64,000 bases of DNA from NCBI RefSeq assembly GCF_036320965.1, contig NC_092270.1, positions 22,546,940 to 22,610,939 of the forward strand, read 5' to 3'. The notes under the pieces were generated by a model. The model made no database searches. It was not told the origin of the DNA and saw only the letters and a program-made list of their open reading frames with translations. Origin of the DNA: Panulirus ornatus (Eukaryota; Arthropoda; Malacostraca; Decapoda; Palinuridae). Shown here piece after piece: positions 21,380-32,657 of the stretch (position 1 is the stretch's first letter; each line of letters starts with the position of its first letter). Position numbers and translations under genes: made by a program.

Positions 21380-22250
21380 AATCAGAAAACAACTGGATGA
21401 CTTTTTGCAGGAGAGAAACTACCTAAGTATGAGGTAGCATGGTTTCAGAGACTGGATGTCGTGTGATGAATCTGTTAGATTTCTATGAGAGAATGAACTC
21501 TGTTTCAACTGAAGAGAAGGCTGGGTGGATTGTTTGTATGCAGACTGGCAGAAAGCATTTGGTAGAGAAGTTGGATCTTCAGGCAGGAATGAAGGAAAGA
21601 CTTCTTCAGTGGATAGATTATTTTAGTGGTAGGGAACAAGGAGCATATATCAGGGGAGCCTTTTCAAACTGGGTTGAAATCACCAGTGGCATGCCATAGT
21701 ATTGTGGTCCTGGAACCATTGCTTTTCTTGACCTTTGTGAATGACTTGTTAGAAGGTTTGGAGCCCCACCTGAACATTTTTGCATATGATACCAAAGTAA
21801 TTAGGGAAGTAAAAAGTGAGGAGTTTGTATCAGCTTACAAGGAGACCTGGACAAATCCAAAATTGGTCTGACACATGGTTAATGAAATTCAAATAGAGAA
21901 GGTGCACAGGAGAGCCACAAAGATATAAGAATCAAGAGAGGTGAGATATGAGGAAAGGCCAAAGGCTTTAAATTTGCCCACTATGAAAGAGAGGAGGGGT
22001 TTTTAGATCAGAATGATGATTTAGAGAATGAATAGTTCTTCAAATGATATGGGGATAGAGCAACAATAGGACACAACATTAAATTAAGGAAGAAACTCAT
22101 TAAAAAAGATGAAGACAACTACATTTTAAGAGTAGTGGATAAATGAATTGAATTGATTGAGGAAATAGTATTTGCAACCAATTTGAATAAGGTTTTAATG
22201 TTGTATGATAACAGAAAATGTTCAAGAGATGGGGCCTCATGAGAGTAAAA
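21380..22250 (+). mobile_element. CR1/Jockey-type LINE RT remnant
   Basis: Readable pieces in order: TNLLDFYERMN-like NLLDFYERMNS at 21468, ERLLQWIDYFSGREQGAYIR with GAFSNWVEITSG (21594-21690), PLLFLTFVNDLLEGLEPHL (21714-21770), FAYDTKVI, a worn FADDTKI motif C, at 21780, then RRATKI and YEERPKALNLPTMKERRG (21912-22000) and a worn C-terminal end to about 22200. Frame changes and stops are frequent. It sits in intron 4 of gene 1. Confidence 0.72.
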
Positions 22251-22629
22251 ATCCCTCTTTGTACAATACAAATAGGTAAAATTTCAGAGAAAGATGCTTC
22301 TAGCATGCATGTGCATGTAGATGACTTAAAAGACTATGGTTATCCTTAAAACAATCACAGATGGAAAGATTTTCTTACAACTCAAAACTGAATCCATAAA
22401 TTGAGGCCATTAACTATATAATGTAACCCAGTTAAGTAGAAGGCAGAGGCTTAAAACTTCAGAATGTTTTCAATTCTCTGTATACTCTGTAGTAAGTAAA
22501 GTCTTTTGTTTAAAGAAAACAATTATTGTTTCATCTTTATGATTATGATTGAGATTCATAGCACGAATGATTGTGGAGCCTCGGTGTAGATTATAGTGTG
22601 TGTTTGACATGGCACTGTCTTCCCCACAG

Positions 22630-22710
22630 GGTCACGAGCCATCAGAGCTGTGGATGCTTGTCATCACACATACTTCAATGCCTCCAGTGCTCCACACACC
22701 ACACTCACAA
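22630..22710 (+). CDS. Gene 1, fifth exon
   Basis: Length 81 nt, phase 1 in and out; acceptor CTTCCCCACAG and donor ACAA|GTAAGA. It reads SRAIRAVDACHHTYFNASSA followed by PHTTLT. It supplies a cysteine and a possible N-glycosylation site (NAS). Joined to the fourth exon it gives EMQQGSRAIRAVDAC with no break. Only 194 bp separate it from the next exon, the shortest intron of the gene. Confidence 0.82.
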
Positions 22711-22904
22711 GTAAGATAACAAGAATAGATAAAAGAGATGAAAGACAGAGTTTGATGTAGTTAACTTAAGAAGATCCATAGCATCAGAGTTTGGCTTCAC
22801 TGTGCTACAGAACCTGATACAACTTTCTACTGTGCATATTCTGCCATATGGTTCCCCTTCAATACCTGAAAGTCCATTTATAATGTGCACTTATGTTTGA
22901 CCAG

Positions 22905-23060
22905 GTGGTTCCCCTTCACGCCGAGCATGTCCCTTTGTGGGTGTGTGGACAGCAGGGAAGGGAGAGTGTGGTCGAGACGTGACCCACCTGAAGGCAGGTT
23001 GTGGTGCCCTCCATGCCTTGCAGTTCGTCCATGCATGTTCCACTGAGACCACAAAACATT
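22905..23060 (+). CDS. Gene 1, sixth exon: CPF-x-G-x-W / C-rich repeat domain
   Basis: Length 156 nt, phase 1 in and out; acceptor TTATGTTTGACCAG and donor CATT|GTAAGT. The product reads GSPSRRACPFVGVWTAGKGE, then CGRDVTHLKAGCGALHALQF and VHACSTETTKH. Four cysteines in 50 residues and the RACPF-x-G-x-W start resemble the domain that follows the CSSGYVC segment in arthropod homologues (DUF7043-like, from memory). An extracellular disulphide-bonded fold is likely. No catalytic residues are evident. Confidence 0.85.
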
Positions 23061-23934
23061 GTAAGTAACACATCCACTTCAGTAGATAAGTCAGGTCTTT
23101 TCCTGTACATCTGCCATTAGGAAGTGGTATTTTCCTAAATGTAAGTTGTCTGTCAAATTTCATTTTCTGTATGCTTAAACAAAACTCATTCCTTTAAGAA
23201 ATTAATCTGTCATTAAGTAAATTACCTTTATACAACACAAAACTTTTGTGTCCAGCACCAAGTCAAGCTGCACATGCTGCCTGGCACCACTGGTGTGGAC
23301 TACACTAGTAATTACCAGTAGTGAATGTCATTTTGGGAGCCCTATGTGAACTGTGACTGTGGGTGAGAAGGACTTTCGGGTGATACAGGAAGTGCATCAT
23401 TACAGAACTTAATAATATTGATAATGTGTTTTTTCCAAATAGGTGAACAATGAGCCTTATCAGTAGAGGCCCATATCAGGCAGAGATCTGGTAAATCTAG
23501 CAACATATTAGATTTCTTATGATTTTTAGTTTTCGATCCAGTTGATATGTACTGAGTTAATGTCAAAATATTTAAGGCAAGCAAACTTAGTTACACTTAA
23601 CTTTCAGTACAGTAGATCTTTTATCTCATTTTTATTATATCCTGTTTCCCATTTTTTTTTCTTTTTTTTTTTTTTTGGGGTGGGGCAAAAATTCAAGTAG
23701 ATTTTCTGATGCATCAGAGGTGCAGGTCATGACATAAGTATGAGCACAGTTCGTAATCCATTTATTATATCTTTGGAGTAGGGCATTATTTATCACCTAC
23801 TTACGATGTCAGCCAAAATCTTATAATATGTCAAGTCACCTCATGCATCCAGAAACTTTACTCTCATAGTCATAGCCAAGAGCAGTCATTGAATGGTTCA
23901 CTTCCTTCTCTCATAAGGGAAAAACAGAACATGC

Positions 23935-24048
23935 ATTGATGGTATACTAGTAAGCATTGCAGACTTTTGATCCCCACCATAGGTAGACAGGGTGTAGTCC
24001 ACCCAACTGTTCATCCTTCCTTTTGTAGGTAGATAAAGGGGTACCAAT
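23935..24048 (+). mobile_element. tRNA-SINE body fragment next to a minisatellite
   Basis: TTTTGATCCCCACCATAGG (worn box B region) is followed by CCCAACTGTTCATCCTTCC and GTAGATAAAGGGGTACC, matching the body of the SINEs at 17.6 and 20.9 kb. The 55-bp minisatellite starts at its end. Confidence 0.5.
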
Positions 24049-24049
24049 A

Positions 24050-24488
24050 CGGCCCTCGCTGACAGGCCTAATGAGCCTACCATGGATGTCCATGTCTTTG
24101 GACATGACCCTCCCTGACAGGCCTAATGAACCTACCAGGGGTATCCATGTCTATGGACATGGCCCTTACTAACAGGCCTATTGAGTCTACCAGGGGTGTA
24201 CATGTCTATCAACATGGCCCTCACTGACACCACCACTACTGACAAGCCTAATGAAAATATCAGATGTGTTTGTGTCTATGGTCCTGGCCCTCACTGACAG
24301 GCATAATAAGCCTACCAGGAGTGTCTTTGTCTGTGGACATATCCCTCACTGACAGGCTTAATGAGACTACAAGGTGTGTCTGTGTCCAGAAACATGGCCC
24401 TCACTGACAGGCTTAATGAGACTACAAGATGTGTCTGTGTCCAGAAACATGGCCCTCACTGACAGGCCTAATGAGGCTAGTAGGGGCT
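24050..24488 (+). repeat. 55-bp minisatellite, about 8 units
   Basis: Units begin CCCTCACTGACAGGCYTAAT and continue GAGNCTACNAGGNGTGTC. The two units starting near 24,343 and 24,398 are almost identical, and the first units are more diverged. One unit near 24,216 carries an extra ACCACCACTACTGACA duplication. The array ends 55 bp before the acceptor of the seventh exon. Confidence 0.92.
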
Positions 24489-24543
24489 GACAAAACTCTT
24501 AACTTTAACCTAAATACGAAATTTCTTTCTTACCCACCCACAG

Positions 24544-24795
24544 CATATGTATGTCATGGCCACTGGGCAGAAGGAGGTTCAGTGTTTGTGGTAGCTTCCC
24601 CACATGATCGTCCTTCTCATCGTCTGTGCCTCACAGCCACTTCAGTCAGCAACAACAAGCATGCCTACAGCAGCAGGTCTAGCAACAACAGCAATAACAA
24701 CAGCAGGACCCTGCATGTGACTGCACACGCACATTCTTGTCCTCGACGTCATGTGCCACCAACCACAACTCTCAGCCTAAACCTCACAGCCCAAG
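24544..24795 (+). CDS. Gene 1, seventh exon: second C-x-G-x-W-x-E-G domain
   Basis: Length 252 nt, phase 1 in and out; acceptor CTTACCCACCCACAG and donor CAAG|GTGAGA. The product reads YVCHGHWAEGGSVFVVASPH, then DRPSHRLCLTATSV, a low-complexity Ser/Asn linker (YSSRSSNNSNNNSRT) and LHVTAHAHSCPRRHVPPTTT. It aligns by pattern with the first exon (C-x-G-x-W-x-E-G, then R-x-C, then a later Cys and a hydrophobic beta strand), suggesting an internal domain duplication. The Asn/Ser run looks like a lineage-specific loop expansion. An NLT sequon is present near the end. Confidence 0.85.
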
Positions 24796-25057
24796 GTGAG
24801 AGGATAACCATAGTTTTAAACCAGTAAACCAACAGCTTAAGTTAAGTGGTAAGCCATTGTCTTAAACCTACAGCTTAGGTTAAGTAGGTGGCCATTGTTT
24901 AAAACCAATAGTCTTGGAAGCGCAGGTACCTATTGTTTTAAAATAGCCCAGCCTAAGATAAATGGGTAGACTTTTTTTTTTACTAGATTACCTCTTCAGT
25001 TGTATTTGTATGGGCTTATCATAGTAACTGCACTGTTCTTTTACAGGTTGCCTTACC

Positions 25058-25720
25058 CTTCCCACATCTAGAGAAGACAGCTTCCACAGATCAACCTTCA
25101 CTGAGAACCAATCACTCTCCTCTCTTCCGACTTGTACACATGCCTTGCACCCTTGATAAAATTTCTTGCTGCTTCTAGCAGCTTACCTCCCACCCCATAT
25201 ATTCTTAAGACCTTCCATAAAGCATCTCTGTCAACCCTATCATGTGCCTTTTCCAGATTCATAAATGCCACATACAAATCCATCTGTTTTTCTATTTCTC
25301 ACACATATTCTTCAAAGCAAAAACCTGATCCACATATCCCCTACCACTTCAAAAACCACACTGCTCCTACCAACCCCAATCTGATGCTGTGTATATGCCT
25401 TCACCCTCTCACTCAATACCCTCTCATATAATTTCCCAGGTATACTCAATAAACTTATGCCTCTGTAGTTTGAACTCTCACCTTTATCCCCTTTGCCTTT
25501 GTACACTGGCACTATGCATGCATTCTGCCAATCCTCAGGCATTTCACCATGATCCATACATACACTGAATATCCTTAGCAACCAATCAACAGTTCAGTCA
25601 CCCCCTTTCTTAATTATTTCAACTGCAATACCATCCAAACCTGCCGGCTTGCCAGATTTCATCTTCCGCAAAGCTTTCACTACCTTTGTCTCTTAACCAA
25701 ACCATTCTCCCTGACCCTCC
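25058..25720 (-). mobile_element. RTE-like LINE RT fragment
   Basis: Minus-strand translations in order: ALRKMKSGKPAGLDGIAVEI near 25640, EDWQNACIVPVYKGKGDKGE and NYRGISLLSIPGKLYERVLS (25400-25560), then MDLYVAFMNLEKAHDRVDRD (25210-25283) and LLEAARNFIKGARHVYKSEE. One frameshift interrupts it. It lies in intron 7 of gene 1. Confidence 0.82.
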
Positions 25721-25723
25721 CTG

Positions 25724-25906
25724 GCACTTTACATGCATTCTACCAATCCTCAGGCACTTCACAATGATCCAAACATACATTGAAAATCCTTACCAACCAA
25801 CCAACAACACAGTTACCCCCTTTCTTAATGAATGTAACTAGAGTACCATCCTCTCCAGCTGCCTTTATCTCATTTCATCTTACACAAGGCTTTCACCACC
25901 TCTTCA
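25724..25906 (-). mobile_element. Second, overlapping LINE RT fragment
   Basis: It repeats the segment that 25515-25700 also contains (CATGCATTCTACCAATCCTC, then CAGGCACTTCACAATGATCC) but with many differences. The same RT portion is therefore present twice in direct orientation about 225 bp apart. It is a separate old insertion or a diverged local duplication. Confidence 0.65.
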
Positions 25907-25995
25907 CTCTACACCAACTGGATTTTGCAACGTATATTCCTCAATATGACTTTTGAAATGTGTCATTACTTATTCTATATTCTCACCTTTTTCAG

Positions 25996-26126
25996 GTGAA
26001 TGTACTGTTGCCAGTAGCAGCAGTTCCTTCAACTTTGTGTCCCCAGTGTTACCAACGTTCCTGTTGCTGCTGAGCCTGTCACATCAGGCACCTGAGGCCA
26101 GATACACTTTCAGCATCACTAGATGA
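25996..26126 (+). CDS. Gene 1, last coding exon with stop
   Basis: Acceptor CACCTTTTTCAG. It enters in phase 1 and stays open for 43 codons to a TGA at 26124-26126. The product reads GECTVASSSSSFNFVSPVLP, then TFLLLLSLSHQAPEARYTFS and ITR. The FLLLLSLS stretch is hydrophobic but short. It could be a buried strand or a weak C-terminal membrane segment, and the tail after it is too long and polar for a typical GPI signal. With the other seven exons the visible coding sequence totals 1,223 nt plus one base from upstream, about 407 residues. Confidence 0.8.
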
Positions 26127-28220
26127 ATGTCTGATGGGAAGACCCACAAGATTGCCAGTTAACTTTTTTCTTTTGTATAGTATTCTCTAAGTTTTAAACA
26201 AGTTACTGAAGATTCTTCAAATTAACTGATGACGAATCTCAGTTACTTTTATTAAAATGGATGGTATATGAAGGTAATGGAAGACCTCCGGGATAGCTGA
26301 TAAAAGCCTATTGACAAGCTACCCTTTTGTAAGATAATGAGTAATAGTCTGTGACTATTTTTATTCGAGATTTTTATATGTATCGCATAATGACATATAT
26401 TCTTTTAAATGTTCCTGAGAAACTCGACACAAGTGAAGTATATTTTGATAATCCTAGATAGCACACCTGTACAGGTTAGAGGGTCAGTGCAGAACATGAA
26501 GGTTTGTAATATGCCTATTCGTCCCACCTATATACAAGCACATGAACGAGTGAATGTTACTTTCACATAGCCGTAGCAGTGCAGGAGTTTCTAAGTCACC
26601 TCTCATGAATAATTATCATTGCTACATAGGAAAAATACAACTGAGATGTCATGTTCAAGTGTTTCATTATTTTTAGAGAAAGAAGGATGGACTTAGAAAC
26701 CCTTGCAACATTTGCTACAGAGTTACTTGACAAGGATTTTATATATTACCTTCTAAGAGTTCATCTGAAAGAAAATCCGTTCCCTCATGTGGTATAGCAT
26801 GTATATTGTGTATATATTGTATCATACACAGTTAATGTTAAGGAAGAGAAGATTATTAATGGCTTAGAACATAAAATACTCCGATCCATATAAACAAAAA
26901 TTCAGGATCAAAGTGTTCTAGAAGAACACTTGATTAAACCGAGAAAAATTAATCTCAAACTGATCGTCGATTAGGGGACTGTACGGGTTTACTTTTTTTG
27001 CAAATATTATGGAATACAAAGAGATTCAAGTCTGTGGACAAAGGCTTATTGAAGTACCCATCAAATGGCACTTCCATCATAGAACTCTAATGTGGGTTTC
27101 AAATCTAATTAGTCATCACAGTAATAATTGCTCCCCCCAGTGCTAGCATAATATGACTCATGTAAGGCATGATTTTCTCATCACTTCAAGCAATCACAGG
27201 CTGTGGATAATGTATTAATATTTTGGACAAAAGTGATGAAATTCAAATGGTGTGAAAATATTCGTCAACTCACTCAACACCACTCCTCATGACTTTAGGA
27301 AGAGATATCACTTAGTGTTCTCCAAAACAGTGAAGGAATAGGGTACGCTTATGTAGCTCACTACTCCTCGCATTTGTTTGTTTACTTTTATGCATATTGC
27401 ATAGTGTAATGCAATTATATGCCTCCAGAGAAGCACCTAAGAGCACAGATTGAACATGAATACTGCAAATTTTTATAAACAAACAGATGATTACAGAGAA
27501 TTTCATAACCAGGAGTGTCACCCTTGTTGCTTCAACTCATCCACCGTCTCATATTACCATAAACTTATTCCATGCAATAACCAATCAGTTTGACATCTTT
27601 TTTGAAAAGAAACAATATTTTATTGGATTTTGAATGAAACATCACATATATTTAAAGTAAAATAATTGCTGTATGAAGCATATTTACCTAAGTGTTATTT
27701 ACTGTACCACATATGTTTATGTTGCAGGCATATACTGAAAAACAATAAACATTAATATTGTACCTCAAAATATTTTTACAGTTTTGGTGCATTTAATGAA
27801 TAGCACTTTTTTGTTTATTATCTGAATTTTGATTATCAAATATTTTTAAGAATCCTCACTTGGTGCAAATTTTGGCCTTGAGAAATTTAATATATATCTT
27901 TCGTTCTTACATATCTTGAAAAAGAGTTTGCATATTTCACGTTTCTCTTAACCACTGAATTAATTTCAAGGATCTGCTCAAACTATTCATTACATGTGTC
28001 TTTAAGATTTGTCATGTATTTCAAGGAAAAATGATCCTTAATATTTCTGATCAATGCATTTTAATTTTGTCAGTTTTCCTTTAGAATTTATTACATCTTA
28101 GAAAGATTTTGTTTGATAAATTTTTATATGTGGTCTTTGCAAGTACTTCTCTCTTAATCTTTTTTATCTTCATCCAAATTAGTCAGTAAATAATAACTGG
28201 CCCGTACGGTCCCCATAAGG
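26127..28220 (+). other. Probable 3' UTR and AT-rich 3' flank of gene 1
   Basis: No coding exon, LINE or SINE was recognised in this AT-rich stretch. The transcript end cannot be placed from sequence alone. A 69-codon minus-strand frame at 27312-27521 shows no motif. Confidence 0.4.
27744..27749 (+). promoter_or_regulatory. Candidate poly(A) signal AATAAA for gene 1
   Basis: First canonical AATAAA that I see downstream of the TGA at 26124, about 1.6 kb away. No cDNA evidence is available and variant signals occur earlier. Confidence 0.3.
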
Positions 28221-28224
28221 CTTC

Positions 28225-28470
28225 TCATACAGGTCACTGCCTAATGCTAGAGGCTCATCATGCAGGTCATCTAATACTGGAAGGCTGATTTATATAGGTC
28301 ATCATCTAATGCAGAGAAGTTTGCTATATAGGTCATCTAACATTTGAGGACTTGTCATACAGGTCTTTGTTTGACATTGGGATGATTATTTTATTGATCA
28401 TTATCTAGCAATGGAAAGCTTATAATGTCTAACATTGGAAGGTATTTATGGTCATCATCCAATACTGGAA
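28225..28470 (+). repeat. Imperfect minisatellite, 35-40 bp unit
   Basis: About seven worn units share the words CATACAGGTCAT, CTAATACTGGAA and GGCTCATCAT (for example near 28229, 28262, 28299, 28334 and 28440). Unit length drifts and no two units are identical, which indicates an old array. Confidence 0.65.
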
Positions 28471-28810
28471 ATTCATTTTTTTCCCATGGACAGTCCTTTT
28501 TTGTTGTTATTGTTTTTGTTGTTAAAAGCCTTTGGGTTAATTCTTCATGATACCAGTTTTTCAATCCTTTTGGCCTGACTTTGTTAAAACTCATAATCTA
28601 AAGTAGACTTTCAGCACATGAACATTTTTGGTGAAATATATTGGAAATATTATGATTATTCTTTGAATAATCAAGATGACATATAAACATATTTCCATTG
28701 TATCAGAGTCTGTCACACATGATTTTTTATTTATCAGGAATTTCTCCAAATGCAAGACCATTGTCCTCTGCTCCCAACCAAAAGTGTTAACTGTGGTGCT
28801 GTCACTATTA

Positions 28811-28977
<167 letters not shown>

Positions 28978-29224
28978 AATAAAGATGTCAAAAAGCAAAG
29001 AAGCTTCTGTATGTGCTCTGATGAAAATATAGGCAGCATTCCAACCAGCCAGCATTTGTAAGGCATAAGAGATCAAGGAATGAATAATGCAGGATAAGAA
29101 AGGAGGAACAAGGAAACTTTGAGAAGAATATCATGGCCAAGGCAGGAGGAAAACCATCTCTCATAAAAAAAAATTCATCCAGTGTAAAACGTCAGTTAAA
29201 GAACATCTGATCAGGTTAAGGGAT

Positions 29225-29340
29225 TTTTTTTTTAATTTTCCAGAAGAAGGAACAGAGAAGGGGGCCAGGTGAAGATATTCCCTCAAAGGCCCAGTCCTCT
29301 GTTCTTAACGCTACCTCGCTAACGCGGGAAATGGCAAATA
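29225..29340 (+). mobile_element. SINE-like element S1, 3' half
   Basis: TTTTCCAGAAGAAGGAACAG, GGGGCCAGGTGAAGATATTC, GTCCTCTGTTCTTAACGC, then hairpin core CTACCTCGCTAACGCGGG and AAATGGCAAATAGTA. It runs directly into a LINE RT segment at 29341. Confidence 0.8.
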
Positions 29341-29892
29341 GTAGGTTTGGATGGTATTGCAGTGGAATTTATTAAAAAAGGGGGGTGACTGTATTGTTGA
29401 CTGGTTGGTAAGGTTATTTAATGTATGTATGACTCATGGTGAGGTGCCTGAGGATTGGCGGAATGCGTGCATAGTGCCATTGTACAAAGGCAAAGGGGAT
29501 AAGAGTGAGTGCTCAAATTACAGAGGTATAAGTTTGTTGAGGTATGTATAGGTATGTATATTTGCATGTGTGGACGTATGTATATACATGTGTATGGGGG
29601 TGGGTTGGGCCATTTCTTTCGTCTGTTTCCTTGCGCTACCTTGCAAACGCCGGAGACAGCGACAAAGCAAAAAAACAAAAAAAAAAAGTTTGAGTATTCC
29701 TGGTAAATTATATGGGAGGGTATTGATTGAGAGGGTGAAGGCATGTACAGAGCATCAGATTGGGGAAGAGCAGTGTAGTTTCAGAAGTGGTAGAGGATGT
29801 GTGGATCAGGTGTTTGCTTTGAAGAATGTATGTGAGATATACTTAGAAAAGCAAATGGATTTGTATGTAGCATTTATGGATCTGGAGAAGGC
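29341..29892 (+). mobile_element. RTE-like LINE RT segment interrupted by a tail-only insertion
   Basis: It begins at GLDGIAVEF (29347) and reaches NACIVPLYKGKGDKSECSNY and RGISLL by 29540. A 150-bp piece then intervenes (29541-29688): TATG-rich stretch, GGGCCATTTCTTTCGTCTG, CGCTACCTTGCAAACGCCGG, A-rich end. After it the RT resumes with SIPGKLYGRVLIERVKACTE and ends at MDLYVAFMDLEKA (29892). The insert is the last part of the LINE 3' UTR alone, so it looks like an extremely 5'-truncated insertion in the same orientation. Confidence 0.82.
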
Positions 29893-30818
29893 GAGGTAGC
29901 ACTAGGAAAAGACAACAAAGGCCCCATTCGTTCACACTCAGTCTCTAGCTGTCATGCAATAATGCCCGAAACCACAGCTCCCTTTCCACATCCAGGCCCC
30001 ACACAACATTCCATGGTTTACCCCAGATGCTTCACATGCCCTGATTCAATCCACTGACAGCACGTCAACCCCGGTATACCACGTCGATCCAATTCACTCT
30101 ATTCCTTGCCCTCCTTTCACCCTCCTGCATGTTCAGGCCCCGATCACACAAAATCTTTTTCACTCCATCTTTCCACCTCCAATTTGGTCTCCCACTTCTC
30201 GTTCCCTCCACCTCCGACACATATATCATCTTGGTCAATCTTTCCTCACTCATTCTCTCCATGTGCCCAAACCATTTCAAAACACCCTCTTCTGCTCTCT
30301 CAACCACGCTCTTTTTATTTCCACACATCTCTCTTACCCTTACGTTACTTACTCGATCAAACCACCTCACACCACACATTGTCCTCAAACATCTCATTTC
30401 CAGCACATCCACCCTCCTGCGCACAACTCTATCCATAGCCCACGCCTCACAACCATACAACATTGTTGGAACCACTATTCCTTCAAACATACCCATTTTT
30501 GCTTTCCGAGATAGTGTTCTCGACCTCCACACATTCTTCAAGGCTCCCAGGATTTTCGCCCCCTCCCCCATTCTATGATCCACTTCCGCTTCCATGGTTC
30601 CACCCGCTGCCAGATCCACTCCCAGATATCTAAAACACTTTACTTCCTCCAGTTTTTCTCCATTCAAACTTACCTCCCAATTGACTTGACCCTCAATCCT
30701 ACTGTACCTAATAACCTTGCTCTTATTCACATTTACTCTTAACTTTCTTCTTTCACACACTTTACCAAACTCAGGCACCAGCTTCTGTAGTTTCTCACAT
30801 GAATCAGCCTCCAGCGCC

Positions 30819-30820
<2 letters not shown>
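29893..30820 (-). mobile_element. RTE-like LINE, 3' half
   Basis: On the minus strand the open frame 30065-30778 (237 codons) starts inside the RT (FGKVCERRKLRVNVNKSKVI) and runs to GLNMQEGERRARNRVNWIDV. The 3' UTR follows to the inner module near 29893 (GCGAGGTAGCACTAGG). It meets the preceding + strand copy head-on at 29892/29893. At the other end it is cut at the FADDTAL position by (TA)n. Confidence 0.85.

Positions 30821-30874
<54 letters not shown>
30821..30874. repeat. (TA)n microsatellite
   Basis: About 27 TA units between two minus-strand LINE pieces. Confidence 0.96.
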
Positions 30875-30877
<3 letters not shown>

Positions 30878-30974
30878 TTTTATTATACTTTGTCGCTGTC
30901 TCCCGCGTTAGCGAGGTAGCGGAAGGAAACAGACGAAAGAATGGCCTAACTCACCCACATACACATATATATAC
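30875..30974 (-). mobile_element. RTE-like LINE tail fragment
   Basis: TTTGTCGCTGTCTCCCGCG, TTAGCGAGGTAGCGGAAGG and CAGACGAAAGAATGGCC: the terminal 3' module in reverse orientation, about 100 bp long. Confidence 0.8.
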
Positions 30975-32190
30975 ATGTGGATGGTATTGCAGTGGAATTT
31001 ATTAAAAAAAGAGGGTGCCTGTATTGTTGACTGGTTGGTGAGGTTATTTAATGTATGTATGACTCATAGTGAGGTGCCTGAGGATTGGAGGAATGCTTGC
31101 ATAGTGCCATTGTACAAAGGCAGAGGGATAAAAGTGAGTGCTCAAATTACAGAGGTATAAGTTTGTTGAGGATTCCTGGGAAATTATATGGGAGGGTATT
31201 GATTGAGAGGGTGAAGGCATGGACAGAGCATCAGATTGGGGAAGAGCAGTGTGGTTTCAAAGTGGTAGAGGATGTGTGGATCAGGTGCTTGCTTTGAAGA
31301 ATGTATGTGAGAAATACTTAGAAAAGCAAATGGATTTGTATGTAGCATTTATGGATCTGGAGAAGGCATGTGATAGAGTTGATAGAGATGCTCTGTGGAA
31401 GGTATTAAGAATATATGGTGTGGGAGGCAAGTTGTTAGAAGCAGTGAAAAGTTTTTATTGAGAATGTAAGGCATGTGCACGTGTAGGAAAAGGGGAAAGT
31501 GATTGGTTCTCAGTGAATGTTGGTTGTGGCAGGGGTGTGTGATGTCTCCATGGTTGTTCAATTTGTTTATGGATGGGGATTTTACGGAGGTGAATGCAAG
31601 AGTTTTGGAAAGAGGGGTAAGTATGCAGTCTGTTGTGGATGAGAGAGCTTGGGAAGTGAGTCAGTTGTTGTTTGCTGATGATACAGCCCTGGTGGCTGAT
31701 TCGTGTGAGAAATTGTAGAAGCTGGTGACTGAGTTTGGTAAAGTGTGTGAAAGAAGAAAGCTGAGAGTAAATGTGAATAAGAGCAAGGTTATTAGGTACA
31801 GTAAGGTTGAGGGACAAGTCAGTTGGGAGGTAAGTTTGAATGGAGAAAAACTGGAGGAAGTGAAGTGTTTTAGATGTCTGGGAGTGGATTTGGCAGCGGA
31901 TGGAACCCTGGAAGCAGAAGTGAATCATAGGGTGGGGGAGGGGGCGAAAGTTCTGGGAGCGTTGAAGAATGTGTGGAAGTCGAGAACATTATCTAGGAAA
32001 GCAAAAATGGGTATGTTTGAAGGAATAGTGGTTCCAACAATGTTATATGGCTGCGAGGCGTGGGCTGTGGATAGAGTTGTGCAGAGGAGGGTGTATGTGG
32101 GTGGGTTGGGCCATTCTTTCATCTGTTTCCTTGTGCTACCTCGCTAATGCAGGAGACAGCGACAAAGCAAAATAAATGATAATAAATATA
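30975..32190 (+). mobile_element. RTE-like LINE with C-terminal deletion
   Basis: From GLDGIAVEF-equivalent sequence at 30978 through NYRGISLLRIPGKLYGRVLI, MDLYVAFMDLEKACDRVDRD, SQLLFADDTALVADSCEK and MFEGIVVPTMLYGCEAWAVD. At about 32092 the coding sequence (VVQRRV) jumps straight into the terminal 3' module (GGGTTGGGCCATTCTTTC), so the rest of the C-terminal domain and most of the 3' UTR are missing. Several frameshifts are present. Confidence 0.85.
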
Positions 32191-32202
32191 TATGAATATA
32201 TA

Positions 32203-32587
32203 TATGGATGTGGAGGGGGAGCTGTGGTTTCGGACATTATTGCGTGACAGCTGGAGACTGAGTGTGAGCGAATGGGGCCTTTTTTTGTCTTTTCCTACCG
32301 CTACCTCGCACACATGAGGGGGGAGGGGGATGGTATTCCATGTGTGGCGGGGTGGCGATGGGAATGAGTAAAGGCAGACAGTGTGAATTGTGTGCATGGG
32401 TATATATGTATGTGTCTGTGTGTGTATATATATGTGTACATTGAGATGTATGGGTATGTATATTTGCGTGTGTGGACGTGTATGTATATACATGTGTATG
32501 GGGGTGGGTTGGGCCATTTCTTTCGTCTGTTTCCTTGCACTACCTCGCAAACACGGGAGACAGCTACAAAGCAAAATAAATAAAATA

Positions 32588-32590
<3 letters not shown>
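32203..32590 (+). mobile_element. RTE-like LINE 3' UTR with both GC-rich modules
   Basis: It starts in the 3' UTR (GGATGTGGAGGGGGAGCTG). It has the inner module (CCGCTACCTCGCACACATGA near 32297), the TATG block and the terminal module (CACTACCTCGCAAACACGGG near 32538), and ends AAATAAATAAAATAAATAA before (TA)n. Confidence 0.85.

Positions 32591-32655
<65 letters not shown>
32591..32655. repeat. (TA)n microsatellite
   Basis: About 32 TA units between the tail of one LINE and the truncated 5' end of the next. Confidence 0.96.
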
Positions 32656-32657
<2 letters not shown>

